Shown piece after piece: positions 17,367 through 29,519 of a DNA stretch of 64,000 nt. Below the pieces are notes generated by a model. The model was not told the origin of the DNA and searched no databases. It worked only from the letters and a program-made list of their open reading frames with translations. This stretch comes from Duganella levis. GTDB lineage: Bacteria > Pseudomonadota > Gammaproteobacteria > Burkholderiales > Burkholderiaceae_D. Position 1 is the stretch's first letter; each line of letters begins with the position of its first letter. The translations under genes were made by a program, and so were the position numbers. The stretch covers positions 434,001-498,000 of the forward strand of contig NZ_WWCT01000001.1 in assembly GCF_009857605.1 (NCBI RefSeq), given 5' to 3'.

Positions 17367-19082
17367 TCAGCGGGCGCGAATTGCGTCCCAATGGCGCGAA
17401 ATGGTGTCCAGCATCTGCTCCACATCCACCGGTTTAGCGATGAAATCGTCCATGCCGGCGTCGATGCACTGGTCCTGCTCCGATTGCATCACGCCCGCCG
17501 TCATCGCCAGCACCGGCAGTTTCAGGCCGAGTGCATGACGGATGTGGCGCGTGGCCTCGAAGCCGTCCATCACCGGCATTTGCACGTCCATCAGCACGAT
17601 GTCGTAGTCTTCGGCGCGGTCGCGCAGGCGGTCCACCGCCAGTTGGCCGTTTTCCGCCACCTCCACACTGGCGCCGGCGTGTTCCAGCATGCCGCGCGCC
17701 ACCAGCTGATTCAGCGGATGGTCTTCCACCAGCAGCAGCCGCAGTCCTTGCAATCGGGGAGCGGGCGCCGGCTCGGGCTCCGGTGGCGCGTCCTGCGAGG
17801 CCGGCGCCTCCGGCATCAGCCAGCCCTGCGCGGCGGCGGTCTGCAAGGCCGGATGTTCGACCGGGACGTCGTCGTCGGCCACGCCAAACGGCAGCGTCAC
17901 CACAAACTCGCTGCCGGCGCCCGGCGTGCTCCGCACCGAAATAGCGCCGCCCATCAGCTCCGTCAGCCGGCGGCAGATCGCCAGTCCCAGGCCGGTGCCG
18001 CCGAAGCGCCGCGTGGTGGAGGCGTCGGCCTGGTTAAAGGCGGAGAACAGGCGGCTCTGCTGTTCCAGGTCCATGCCGATGCCGGAGTCGCGCACCGTGA
18101 AACGCAGCCGCAAGCCCTGCTCCGCCGCAGCCTGCTCCAGCATCACCCGCACCGACACGCCGCCGCGCTCCGTGAACTTGACCGCATTGCCCACCAGGTT
18201 GAGGAGAATCTGTTGCAGGCGCATGGCGTCGCCCACCAGCACTGGCGGCACTTCGTCGTCGGCGTCGATGGCGAGGCTGATGCCGCGCGCATTGGCCGGC
18301 AGCGACATCACGTTGGATAGTGAGTCCAGTACTTCCCTCAGCAGGAAAGGCTGCGGCGCCAGCTCCATGCGCCCGGCCTCGATCTTGGAAAAATCCAGTA
18401 CGTCGTTCAAAACACCCAGCAGCATCTGGCCGGACGACCGTATCATGCCGACGTATTCCTTCTGCGCCTGGGTCAGCGGCGTGTTCTCCAGCAGGTAGGC
18501 CACGCCCAGCACCGCGTTCATCGGCGTACGGATCTCGTGACTCATATTGGCGACAAACTCGCTCTTGGCGCGGCTGGCCGCTTCGGCGCGCTGCTCGCTG
18601 TTCTTGCGGTCGGTGATATTCATCGCGGTCAAGTAGAAGCCGGAGACGCGGCCGTCCGGTGCGATGTCCGGCACCAGATCGACCAGGAAGTGGTCCACGC
18701 CATTGGGGCCCTGGAAGTCGCGTTCGTAATGCAAGCGACGCCCGGCTAGCGCCGACTCCAAATCCTCCAGCCATGGTCCGGCCGCCGGACCGAATACTTC
18801 ACTGACGGTTTTACCCAACATATCCTGCGGCTCCAGCCCCCACTGCGCGCGGTAATGGGCGTTGGCGAAGCGGTAGCGCAGGTCGCGGTCGAGGTAAGCG
18901 ATCAGTAATGGCAGCGTGTCGGCCAGCACGCGCGCGCGCCGTTCGCTTTCCTGGCTGCGTAGCCGGGCCGCGTCGCGCGCCGCCGTCTGGCGCACGTTCA
19001 TCACCAGGGACAACAGGCCGACCAGCACGGCAAATAGCACCGACACAGCAACGATCAGGGTATCGTTGGAAGACAAGGACAA
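17367..19082 (-). CDS. PAS hybrid sensor histidine kinase with one receiver
   Basis: This 571-residue protein has one N-terminal membrane anchor (residues 8-28, TLIVAVSVLFAVLVGLLSLV) and a PAS domain (about 45-165, LPLLIAYLDRDLRYRFANAH). HisKA follows with H182 in [14 protein letters not shown], then a HATPase with DSGIGMD and GGTGLGLAI, and a C-terminal receiver with phosphoacceptor D499 in LMDVQMPVMDG. A proline-rich linker joins the kinase to the receiver. It lacks HPt and output domains, so a separate phosphotransfer protein is needed. It is divergent from the larger MASE1 kinase, with which it shares closely similar HisKA and receiver segments. Confidence 0.93.
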   Translation of the reverse strand: MSLSSNDTLIVAVSVLFAVLVGLLSLVMNVRQTAARDAARLRSQESERRARVLADTLPLLIAYLDRDLRYRFANAHYRAQWGLEPQDMLGKTVSEVFGPAAGPWLEDLESALAGRRLHYERDFQGPNGVDHFLVDLVPDIAPDGRVSGFYLTAMNITDRKNSEQRAEAASRAKSEFVANMSHEIRTPMNAVLGVAYLLENTPLTQAQKEYVGMIRSSGQMLLGVLNDVLDFSKIEAGRMELAPQPFLLREVLDSLSNVMSLPANARGISLAIDADDEVPPVLVGDAMRLQQILLNLVGNAVKFTERGGVSVRVMLEQAAAEQGLRLRFTVRDSGIGMDLEQQSRLFSAFNQADASTTRRFGGTGLGLAICRRLTELMGGAISVRSTPGAGSEFVVTLPFGVADDDVPVEHPALQTAAAQGWLMPEAPASQDAPPEPEPAPAPRLQGLRLLLVEDHPLNQLVARGMLEHAGASVEVAENGQLAVDRLRDRAEDYDIVLMDVQMPVMDGFEATRHIRHALGLKLPVLAMTAGVMQSEQDQCIDAGMDDFIAKPVDVEQMLDTISRHWDAIRAR

Positions 19083-19111
19083 GGTTCACTCGCTATCAAC
19101 AAAGATGACAA

Positions 19112-19141
19112 AATATAACCCGCGATGGGTGCATCTGCCAA
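19112..19141 (-). promoter_or_regulatory. Putative sigma-70 promoter for the PAS hybrid kinase
   Basis: On the minus strand a -35 TTGGCA (19136-19141) and a -10 TATATT (19112-19117) are separated by 18 bases and lie about 30 bases before the kinase start at 19082. The match is 4 of 6 and 5 of 6 to consensus. Nothing else in the 117-base divergent gap fits as well. Confidence 0.45.
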
Positions 19142-19199
19142 ACCATTATGACAATATTTACGCTATAGTGGCTCATCGTTGACAACCACAGAATCCGCC

Positions 19200-22732
<3,533 letters not shown>

Positions 22733-22736
<4 letters not shown>

Positions 22737-24115
22737 CCCTCGATCACCAGCGGGGAACGCAGCCGCTTGCGCGAGCTGCGAGCGTGCGGCACCCAGGCGT
22801 GGGTTTGCCAGCGACGCCACATGATCAAGCCGCGTATCCATTCATCGGCCGCGTAGGCGATCCAGACGCCAGGCAAGCCCCAGCCCAGCACCACGCCCAG
22901 CAGCCAGCTGCCGCCGGCCAGCACGAACAGCATCGAGAACGCGCCGGCCATCACGGGGAAACGCGCATCACCGGCCGCGCGCAGCGCGTTGATCACCACC
23001 AGGTTGAAGGTGCGGCCCGGTTCCAGCAGCACGGTGATCCACAGCAGCGTGGCGCCGGCGGCGAGAATCTCGTGGTCCTGCGTGAACCAGCCGAGCAGCC
23101 AGCGACCCAGCAGCGCCGCACAGGCAGCGATCAGCACGCACACCACCAGCCCGCGTGCCAGCGCGCGCCGCACCACACGGTGCGCTTCACGCAAACGGCC
23201 GGCGCCGATCAGGTAGCCGACCACGATTTCCACCGCCAGCCCGGTAGCGATGCTAAACATCATGACGCCGCCCATCAGCTGTAACACGTAGGCTTGCGTG
23301 GCCAAAGCCTTGGTGCCCAGTTCGGCCGCCGTCGCCACGCTGACCATGAAGGCCAGCCGCCAGGCGATATTTTCCGCCGCGCCGGGCAAGCCGATATGTA
23401 GCACGGCGGACAGTTCGGGACGCGGCAAGCGCCACCAGTCGTCGCGCGCCACGGTAATGGCAAGGTGGGTGCGCCACATCATCAGATGCAGCGCCAGCCC
23501 GATCATGCGGCTGACGGCCAAAGCAAGCGCGTAGCCCGGCAGGCCAAGCGCCGGCAGCGGTCCCCAGCCGTACATCAGCGGCAGCGCCAGCAGCAGGTGG
23601 CTGACGTGCATGATGATCAGCACCACCAGCGTGTCGCGCGTGCGCAGATGCGCGCGCATCACGCCGGCCATGGAGGCGTTCCATGCATCGAACAGCATGG
23701 CCGGGCCCAGCGCGATCAGAAACGGTGCGGCAATCGGGAAGACTTCAGCGGGGGTATTCAGCAGATGCAGCAGGCCGTGCGCGCCGAGCATGGCGATCAG
23801 GCCGGTGACCGCGCCCAGCCAGGTACTGGCGCCGACCACGGCACGGGCCACTTTGTCAGCCGCGGCGCGCTGGCCGCCGCCGAGATTCTGCGTGACCACC
23901 ACGCTGACGCCGGCGCCGATGATGCGGAACAAAATGAACAGCGCGGCCGACACCTGGCTGGCGATGGCGAAAGCGCCGCCCGCCTCGTCCGAAATGCGCG
24001 AGGCCAGCGCGGTGCCGATGATGCTGGAGGCAATCGCCAGTCCCAGCTCGACCAGCAACGGCCACGCAAGGTTGAACATGGGCGGCGTACTGATCGGCGT
24101 TCTGACGGAGGGCAT
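22733..24115 (-). CDS. MATE-family multidrug/sodium exporter
   Basis: This 460-residue protein has about twelve membrane segments in two similar halves, as expected for MatE. Examples are [19 protein letters not shown] near the start, [19 protein letters not shown], and [19 protein letters not shown] opening the second half. Such exporters move cationic drugs or metabolites out with Na+ or H+. I chose the ATG at 24115; a GTG 27 bases upstream would lie directly after the extended -10 element. A LacI-type operator overlaps its promoter, so control by a sugar- or purine-sensing regulator is likely. Substrate unknown. Confidence 0.9.
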
Positions 24116-24142
24116 GGGATGAGAAAGTAAAAGTGTTGCCAC

Positions 24143-24167
24143 TTTATACCATGTGGAAGCGCTTTCA
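24143..24167 (-). promoter_or_regulatory. Extended -10 promoter with LacI-type operator before the MATE gene
   Basis: On the minus strand TGGTATAAA forms an extended -10 (24143-24148 for the hexamer). Between the -10 and the -35 position lies TGGAAGCGCTTTCA (24154-24167), a perfect fit to the TGNAANCGNTTNCA consensus of LacI/GalR-family operators. Repressor binding there would block polymerase. The palindrome is also nearly self-complementary (GAAGCGCTTTC). The regulator is not in this window. Confidence 0.6.
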
Positions 24168-24206
24168 TCACTCCAATTTAAAAAATCTATTGCCTTGCGT
24201 GGCGGC

Positions 24207-24539
24207 TTATTTCTGGAAGAAGAACACGATGCCCAGAACCGCCAGGATGTATGGCCAGATTTTCACGGGAATAAAGAACAGGTCGTTCTTCGGATGGACG
24301 ATGATCTCTTCGCCGGTGGCCTTGTCGATGTAGGCGCGCGGCGATTGGCGCGATTGAATCAGGCGATGCAGGCCGTAGACGATGGCGGCTGCCAGCAGCA
24401 TGCCCGCCAACTCGGAGCTTGGCCGATAGGCCGCCGGCAGCGGCGCACCCCAGATCTGCTCGGCGCCCACCCTGCCCAGCGCGTAACCCAGCACAGTGAA
24501 CACCAACACCAGAATGCCATATCCGCGCCAAACTATCAT
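24207..24539 (-). CDS. Small inner-membrane protein, unrecognised
   Basis: I do not recognise a family name. The 110-residue product has membrane segments at about 8-25 (YGILVLVFTVLGYALGRV), 45-62 (LAGMLLAAAIVYGLHRLI) and 92-108 (IWPYILAVLGIVFFF). Between them is a charged loop containing RAYIDKATGEEIIVHPKNDL, a pattern seen in other small bacterial membrane proteins that end in a short helical hairpin. A GAGGG ribosome site precedes the ATG. The 67-base gap downstream carries no evident terminator. No function can be given from context. Confidence 0.7.
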   Translation of the reverse strand: MIVWRGYGILVLVFTVLGYALGRVGAEQIWGAPLPAAYRPSSELAGMLLAAAIVYGLHRLIQSRQSPRAYIDKATGEEIIVHPKNDLFFIPVKIWPYILAVLGIVFFFQK

Positions 24540-24619
24540 TCAGCCCTCGCAAGTAAGTTTGATTTTACGAGGAAACTATACAACCTTTATAGACATGCAA
24601 TACTCACCTATTGTCACTG

Positions 24620-25372
24620 TTATTCAATAATAAAGGCGAGCTTACCCTCGTCCTCGCAGCGTTTTGCGCTTTGCCCCGCTTGCTCAAAGGCCGAACACAG
24701 ACGGTTGCCTTGCGGATCTTCCAATCGAGGGTGGATGCGCAACAGATGCGTGCCCGGCCGCCAGTTTTGCGCCGGCGTGAACCGCCATTCCCGCTCGCCG
24801 CCCGTCAGCATGGCGACACCAGCCACGCGCCGGCCGTCCGGCCCCTGCACGGCAATCGCCTCAACAGCGTCGCCATCCAGCGCGGCGGGAGCGGAGACGC
24901 GCAACGGCTGGCGGCTGCCGTGCCGCGCCGTTTGCACCATCCACTGTTGAGGATCGACAGGCTGGCGCAGCGGCGGCGTTACCTGCCAGCGCTGTTCAAA
25001 TGGACGGCCCAGCTGCGGATCGTCGATGCGCAGCGTGACAGACTGGCCGCTGCGCAGCGCCGGTCCCAGCGCAACATTCGGCCCGACGCCGGTTTTGATG
25101 CGGCCCGGATGCAGCAACAGCGTCACGTTCTTGCCGCTGCGGTCGAGCAGCGGCAGGTCGAGAAACGCGTCAGGGATCGGCATGCCGGCACTGTCCAGCA
25201 GCGTGACGCGGGAAATATCGAGCGCCGCCGTTAAGGGCCGGTCAAGATGCAGCTCGATGCGCAGCAGATTTTCCGCCACCTCCGGCCCGGACGGCGTAAC
25301 GCTGGCGCCTGACGCCGTTCCGGCAGCCATGACGAGCGCCAGCAATACCGCGTTAGCGCGCCAGTTCGCCAT
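24620..25372 (-). CDS. Exported protein with Ig-like domains, unknown function
   Basis: This 250-residue protein starts with a signal peptide (MANWRANAVLLALVMAAGTASG). The rest is beta-rich with two regions that look like Ig-like or fibronectin-like folds. The first (about 30-130) contains RIELHLDRPLTAALDISRV and PLLDRSGKNVTLLLHPGR. The second ends in GTHLLRIHPRLEDPQGNR, a phrase typical of calcium-free bacterial Ig-like repeats. It starts 20 bases before the stop of the upstream propeller gene, so the two are translationally coupled and probably act together in the periplasm. I cannot assign a function. Confidence 0.65.
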   Translation of the reverse strand: MANWRANAVLLALVMAAGTASGASVTPSGPEVAENLLRIELHLDRPLTAALDISRVTLLDSAGMPIPDAFLDLPLLDRSGKNVTLLLHPGRIKTGVGPNVALGPALRSGQSVTLRIDDPQLGRPFEQRWQVTPPLRQPVDPQQWMVQTARHGSRQPLRVSAPAALDGDAVEAIAVQGPDGRRVAGVAMLTGGEREWRFTPAQNWRPGTHLLRIHPRLEDPQGNRLCSAFEQAGQSAKRCEDEGKLAFIIE

Positions 25373-26573
25373 AGCCTTCGAGGGTGCGCGCATATTTGTG
25401 GAAGTCGCGGAATTTGTCGCCGTCCGGATAGCGGTAGTCGGGGAAATCATATTCGTTGACGAAGTCACTCAGGCGCAGATAGCCGCCTTTCGGGATCGAC
25501 ACCAGCTGCATCTCGCCGCCGGCATCCGAGCGGCGCAGTGCCAGCAACAGTTGTGGATTCAGGTTATCGATTCGCATCACCGCCGACATCGGCGTCATGG
25601 TCGCCTTCACGCCCAGATACGGTTTGGCCGGCCATTCGATTGGCGTGTTCAGGCCCGGCGCGGCGACGGCGCTGGTCAGATCGGTGGCGCTCAGCAGGTC
25701 GGCCGAACGGCTGGAATTGACCAGCAAGGCATATTCCGCATCGCCCACCTTGAAGCTCACCAGTCCGTTAGGCGCACTGCCCCACCCCAGCTCGCCCACG
25801 GTCCGGGCGGCGATGTGCGCACCGTCCTTCAAATCCTTGAGCGGAATGGTGACCAGCGGCGTGCAGGTATAGGCCGCTACCAGCGTCGGCTCACCGCCGA
25901 TGGTCATCACGGTCATGCTGCGGATCGGCGCGCGGGTTTCCACCTGATTGTGCACCGGATGGTACATTTCGATGGTGGTGGCGGTGGCCTTGCCGTTGAA
26001 TGGATAGTCGTACACGCGCAAGGTGGACGCGAAGCTGCGGTCCGACAGACCGGCGACGTACAGCTTGTTATCGTAATAGCGCATGTCGGTCACGGTGAGC
26101 GTCTGTTCCGGCAGGTCGCGCCAGAAGGTCACGTCGCCCTTCGGCGCATCGCTGATCGCTGCCGAGCCCGACGCCTTGCTCAGGTCCAGCCGTTTCACTT
26201 TGCCCGCTGCGTCGATGCTGACGATGGCGGGTTTGCTCTGGCCCTTGGCGCCGCGCACGGTCAGTGCCACGTAAGCCAGTTCGCTGCCGGGCTGGACGGC
26301 CAGATCTTCAAAACGCAAGGCCGTCGGCGCTACGCCGAGTGCTTTGGCGATCGGCGCCTGCACATCCAGCAGGTTGAATGGTTTGCCCGCCGGGCTGGCG
26401 GCGGCTGGCAGCGGCAGTGCAAAAATGCGCGCGCCTTTCCAGTCGGCGACGAATAAGGTACCGGCATCGCCGAAGCTGAGCTTGCTGGCCGACTGGATCG
26501 CCGGCGCTGGCGCCGCATAGGCGAGCTTTACTGCAAGGAGTAGAGGCAGCAACAACTTGAAGCGGGTGTTCAT
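25353..26573 (-). CDS. Exported beta-propeller-like protein, unknown function
   Basis: This 406-residue protein has a signal peptide (MNTRFKLLLPLLLAVKLAYA). Repeated short strands follow (LSFGDAGTLFVADWKGARIF, LAYVALTVRGAKGQ, DMRYYDNKLYVAGLSDRSF, YALLVNSSRSADLL) that fit a six- or seven-bladed propeller. I see no catalytic signature. The start at 26573 has GGAAG at 7 bases; an earlier in-frame ATG at 26588 has no ribosome site. It is coupled to the Ig-like gene downstream. The pair could form a periplasmic binding or sensing complex, but that is inference. Confidence 0.68.
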   Translation of the reverse strand: MNTRFKLLLPLLLAVKLAYAAPAPAIQSASKLSFGDAGTLFVADWKGARIFALPLPAAASPAGKPFNLLDVQAPIAKALGVAPTALRFEDLAVQPGSELAYVALTVRGAKGQSKPAIVSIDAAGKVKRLDLSKASGSAAISDAPKGDVTFWRDLPEQTLTVTDMRYYDNKLYVAGLSDRSFASTLRVYDYPFNGKATATTIEMYHPVHNQVETRAPIRSMTVMTIGGEPTLVAAYTCTPLVTIPLKDLKDGAHIAARTVGELGWGSAPNGLVSFKVGDAEYALLVNSSRSADLLSATDLTSAVAAPGLNTPIEWPAKPYLGVKATMTPMSAVMRIDNLNPQLLLALRRSDAGGEMQLVSIPKGGYLRLSDFVNEYDFPDYRYPDGDKFRDFHKYARTLEGYGELAR

Positions 26574-26731
26574 CACGTCTTCCTTCATTTGATGGTAAAA
26601 GATCAGTATAGGCAGGGGGTGGCGCGCCAGTCGCTCCGCCTTTGGTAAGTGTGGATTTGCGCCCGATCGTGTGTATGACCTGTCGCGCCGGGTGGCTATT
26701 ATCAGGAGTCAATCAACCAAGGAGAGTCGAT

Positions 26732-27523
26732 ATGAACTTACAACTCAATGGCAAGCTGGCATTGGTGAGTGGCAGTACAGCAGGCATTGGTTACGCGATC
26801 GCATCCACGCTGGCCCTGGAAGGCGCCAGCGTGATCGTCAATGGCCGGACGCAGGAAGGCGTAGATGAGGCGGTCGAACGTATCCGCGCGGAAACGCATG
26901 GCACGGTGCACGGCTATGCCGGCGACTTGAGCAAGGCCGACGCGGCGCAGGAAGTAGTCCGCCGCTATCCGGGCATCAGCATTCTGGTCAACAACCTGGG
27001 GATTTTCGAGCCCAAGGCGTTTGAAGATATTCCCGACGAAGACTGGCTGCGCGTCTTTGACGTCAATGTGCTGAGCGGCGTGCGCCTGGCGCGGCTGGTG
27101 CTGCCGGAGATGAAACAGGCCAATTGGGGCCGCATCATCTTCATCTCCAGCGAGAGCGCGGTGCAGATCCCGACCGAGATGATCCACTACGGCATGACCA
27201 AGACGGCGCAACTGGCGGTGTCGCGCGGGCTGGCGGAATCGGTTGCCGGCACCGGCATCACTGTCAACAGCGTGCTGCCGGGACCGACCAAATCACGCGG
27301 CGTGGGCGATTTCGTCGAAGACATGGCGCGTGCGGCCGACAAGAGTTTCGAGCAAGTTGAGTCGGAGTTTTTCGTTCATGTACGCCCAACTTCGCTGATC
27401 AAACGCTTCGGCACGCCGCAGGAAGTGGCGTCGATGGTGGCTTACATCGCCAGCCCATTGGCATCGGCAACCACCGGCGCAGCGCTGCGGGTCGACGGCG
27501 GCGTGATCAAGAGCGCATTTTAG
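26732..27523 (+). CDS. Short-chain dehydrogenase/reductase
   Basis: This is a 263-residue classical SDR. The cofactor motif SGSTAGIGYAIA lies at residues 12-23, NNLG (in LVNNLGIFEP) near 88, a catalytic serine in FISSESAV, and the YxxxK pair in YGMTKTAQLAVSRGL. The C-terminus VDGGVIKSAF is typical. The start is fixed by AAGGAG eight bases upstream; 30 extra in-frame codons further upstream lack any family match. SDRs of this type reduce or oxidise small carbonyl or alcohol substrates with NAD(P); the substrate is not evident. It is convergent with the broken GNAT gene, overlapping its 3' end by 17 bases. Confidence 0.93.
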   Translation: MNLQLNGKLALVSGSTAGIGYAIASTLALEGASVIVNGRTQEGVDEAVERIRAETHGTVHGYAGDLSKADAAQEVVRRYPGISILVNNLGIFEPKAFEDIPDEDWLRVFDVNVLSGVRLARLVLPEMKQANWGRIIFISSESAVQIPTEMIHYGMTKTAQLAVSRGLAESVAGTGITVNSVLPGPTKSRGVGDFVEDMARAADKSFEQVESEFFVHVRPTSLIKRFGTPQEVASMVAYIASPLASATTGAALRVDGGVIKSAF

Positions 27524-27801
27524 CCCCAGGAGGCCGCTGCATCGCGATGACCGCCTGGCCCTTCGCCAGATAGAATGCCAGGCGCTGAGCGAGAAAATCC
27601 GGCAACTCGGCGTTGCCTGCTAAGGTGAATCCGGCTGCGTCGTAAAAAGGCTGCAGGTGTGCATACGGCAGGCAGTATGAGGGGTGCTGGTCGAGATATG
27701 GCCGGCACGCGGCCAGCAATTGGGCGCCGATGCCTTGTCGCTGGTAGGCGCTGGGCGGTGATATCGGCAAGGTCGGATGGACTTGCGACGGCAATGTTCA
27801 T
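27507..27801 (-). pseudogene. GNAT acetyltransferase remnant with internal deletion and frameshift
   Basis: An ATG at 27801 overlaps the stop of the upstream GNAT gene as ATGA and begins MNIAVASPSDLADI, a normal GNAT N-terminus. After about 14 codons that frame loses similarity, while another frame continues from YQRQGIGAQLLAACRPYL (the acetyl-CoA loop, motif A) to the usual C-terminus FYDAAGF and LAFYLAKGQAVIAMQRP. About 60 residues of the central strands are missing and the two halves are out of frame. It is therefore a decayed second member of a GNAT pair rather than a short real gene. Confidence 0.7.
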
Positions 27802-28340
27802 TTGCAGCGGGCGTACATGAAGCAGGCGCGCGGCTCCTCGCTCAGGTTGGGGACGACGGTATGCCGCTCCAGCCGCCCTTCCAGCAAGAAACCGGACTTT
27901 TCCAGCGTGCGCGCGGAGGCGGCGTTTTCTACGTCGCAAGTGGCCTGGATGCGGAAATAGTCCGGCAGCGACAGCGCCAATTGAGTGAATGCGTCGATGG
28001 CTTCCGGCATCAATCCCTCGCCCCAGGATTTCCGTTGCAGCACGTAGCCGATGTCGATCGTGCGCGGCTGCAAGCGCGCATCCAGCATGCCGATCGGCAC
28101 GTCGTCATTGTCGTGCGGCACCAGCAGATAGGCGCGGCTGCGGTTCTCCGCCCAGGCCTTCATGCAGTACGCCATAAAGCCCTCGGTTTCAGTCAGCCGC
28201 GTTTGCGGCCGCCACGTCATGAAGCGCGCCACCTCCAGATCTTGCGTGTAGGCCGCAAACAGATGCGCGGCATCGGACGCACGCGGCGCGCGCAGCGTCA
28301 GTCGCGACGTGCGGATTTCGTCAGGCAGGGATTTGGTCAT
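27798..28340 (-). CDS. RimJ/RimL-type GNAT N-acetyltransferase
   Basis: This 180-residue acetyltransferase_3 family protein begins MTKSLPDEIRTSRLTLRAPR. Next come ASDAAHLFAAYTQDLEVARF and the acetyl-CoA binding region GYVLQRKSWGEGLMPEAI. The C-terminal NAASARTLEKSGFLLEGRLE is diagnostic of RimJ/RimL relatives, which acetylate protein N-termini or small molecules such as drugs. I use the ATG at 28340, which falls after the lipoprotein stop; an ATG at 28358 would overlap that gene. The stop is overlapped by the start of the decayed GNAT gene. Confidence 0.88.
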   Translation of the reverse strand: MTKSLPDEIRTSRLTLRAPRASDAAHLFAAYTQDLEVARFMTWRPQTRLTETEGFMAYCMKAWAENRSRAYLLVPHDNDDVPIGMLDARLQPRTIDIGYVLQRKSWGEGLMPEAIDAFTQLALSLPDYFRIQATCDVENAASARTLEKSGFLLEGRLERHTVVPNLSEEPRACFMYARCK

Positions 28341-28345
28341 GCAAT

Positions 28346-28885
28346 CTAAGGCGTGCAAATAAAGATATAGGGACTTTTGACAGTTCTGGTGTCTGCCGGA
28401 GACAGACTGCCTTTCAACCCAGGAAATAGCCTGTCGATTGACGCTTTTGCCTCACCCAGATTCTGGCGCAATGTCACCGCCCGGTTTTTCTCGTAGACAA
28501 ATTCGCCCACATAAGTACGCTTGCCCGCCGCCGCTTCGAACGCGACATTGCCGCCGTAAAGAAGGTTGGCGTTAAAAGGACTGTAAACATACTGTCCCGG
28601 CGGAACGTCAAAAGCAAAATACTGGACACCGCCGGGAGCGCCGTCAACCGTGGCCTGGGTTTTGGTATGGACCAGGCAATTGCCGGTGATCTTGCCGGTC
28701 TGGGCATCGTACTCATCCAGCAGAATGGAGAATTTTGGATAGCCCCACTGCCCTTCGACCTTGACGCCATAGACGATCACCGCACGGTCGTTGGCAACCA
28801 CGTCGCCAGGCGATACCTGCTTTACATAATTTATCCCGCAGCCACTGAGCAGCACGAGAATGAACAGGGCGAGATAGCGTCGCAT
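28346..28885 (-). CDS. Lipoprotein, unknown function
   Basis: This is a 179-residue predicted lipoprotein with lipobox LLSGC (lipidated cysteine at residue 16). The mature part is beta-rich (VIVYGVKVEGQWGYPKFSIL, VQYFAFDVPPGQYVYSPFNA, GKRTYVGEFVYE) and looks like a compact beta-sandwich. No family is recognised. Base composition is somewhat lower in GC than its neighbours. The ATG lies 2 bases after the stop of the LptA-like gene, so the two are likely cotranscribed. A role in the outer envelope is inferred only from the signal and this neighbour. Confidence 0.7.
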   Translation of the reverse strand: MRRYLALFILVLLSGCGINYVKQVSPGDVVANDRAVIVYGVKVEGQWGYPKFSILLDEYDAQTGKITGNCLVHTKTQATVDGAPGGVQYFAFDVPPGQYVYSPFNANLLYGGNVAFEAAAGKRTYVGEFVYEKNRAVTLRQNLGEAKASIDRLFPGLKGSLSPADTRTVKSPYIFICTP

Positions 28886-28887
28886 GT

Positions 28888-29463
28888 CTAGTGCGTGGAA
28901 GCGGTAGCCGAGGCCGGCGAGATCAGCGGGTCTTTGCGCGTCGGCTGCAACACCATGGTGCCGCGACGGTCGCCGGTAGTCACCCGGTTCGCCAGTTGCG
29001 TGACCTGGTACTGCTCCTCGCGCGAGTTGTAGATGATGTGCTCGCCAAACACGTCGTCGGTCACCGCGCCATCGGTAGTACCGCGCACCTTGGCGTGGTC
29101 CATCAAATCCACCAGCTCGGCCTTTTCGTCATAGACGACTTCCAGCGCCTCGCCCTCCATCCACACGTTCTGGCCGCCGTCACGCCGCTGGCGGAAAAAC
29201 ACCGGCGCCTCGCCCGGCTTGGTGCTGAGTACGATGTGCTGGTAGCCCTGCGCATCCTCCGTCATCACGCCGTGCTCGGCGCGAATCAGCAGCGTGCCAC
29301 GCTGGATTTCGATGTTGCCGGTCAGCGTAGTAACCTTGCGCGACAACTCACCGGCAGCGTCCCGTGCGCGGACTACCGTTTTTTGGAAGCTGTCGGCACG
29401 TTCCGCGTGAGCGGCGGAAAGGCCGAGCAGCAAGGAGCAGAGAAGCAGGCTAGTGTTTTTCAT
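28888..29463 (-). CDS. LptA/OstA-like periplasmic protein, orphan copy
   Basis: This 191-residue protein has a signal peptide (MKNTSLLLCSLLLGLSAAHA) and an OstA/LptA beta-jelly-roll region. Matching features are TTLTGNIEIQRGTLLIRAEH near 45, a central VWMEGEALEVVYDEKAELVD, and GEHIIYNSREEQYQV near 150. LptA bridges the inner and outer membranes in lipopolysaccharide transport. Normally lptA lies with lptC and lptB, which are absent here, so this is probably a paralogue. It heads a leftward group with a lipoprotein and GNAT genes. Its start at 29463 removes 11 leading codons that precede the signal peptide. Confidence 0.8.
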   Translation of the reverse strand: MKNTSLLLCSLLLGLSAAHAERADSFQKTVVRARDAAGELSRKVTTLTGNIEIQRGTLLIRAEHGVMTEDAQGYQHIVLSTKPGEAPVFFRQRRDGGQNVWMEGEALEVVYDEKAELVDLMDHAKVRGTTDGAVTDDVFGEHIIYNSREEQYQVTQLANRVTTGDRRGTMVLQPTRKDPLISPASATASTH

Positions 29464-29519
29464 ACAATCAACTATACAACATTTGCAGATCCGCAATAGT
29501 CAAATTTTGTAACTGTGGC

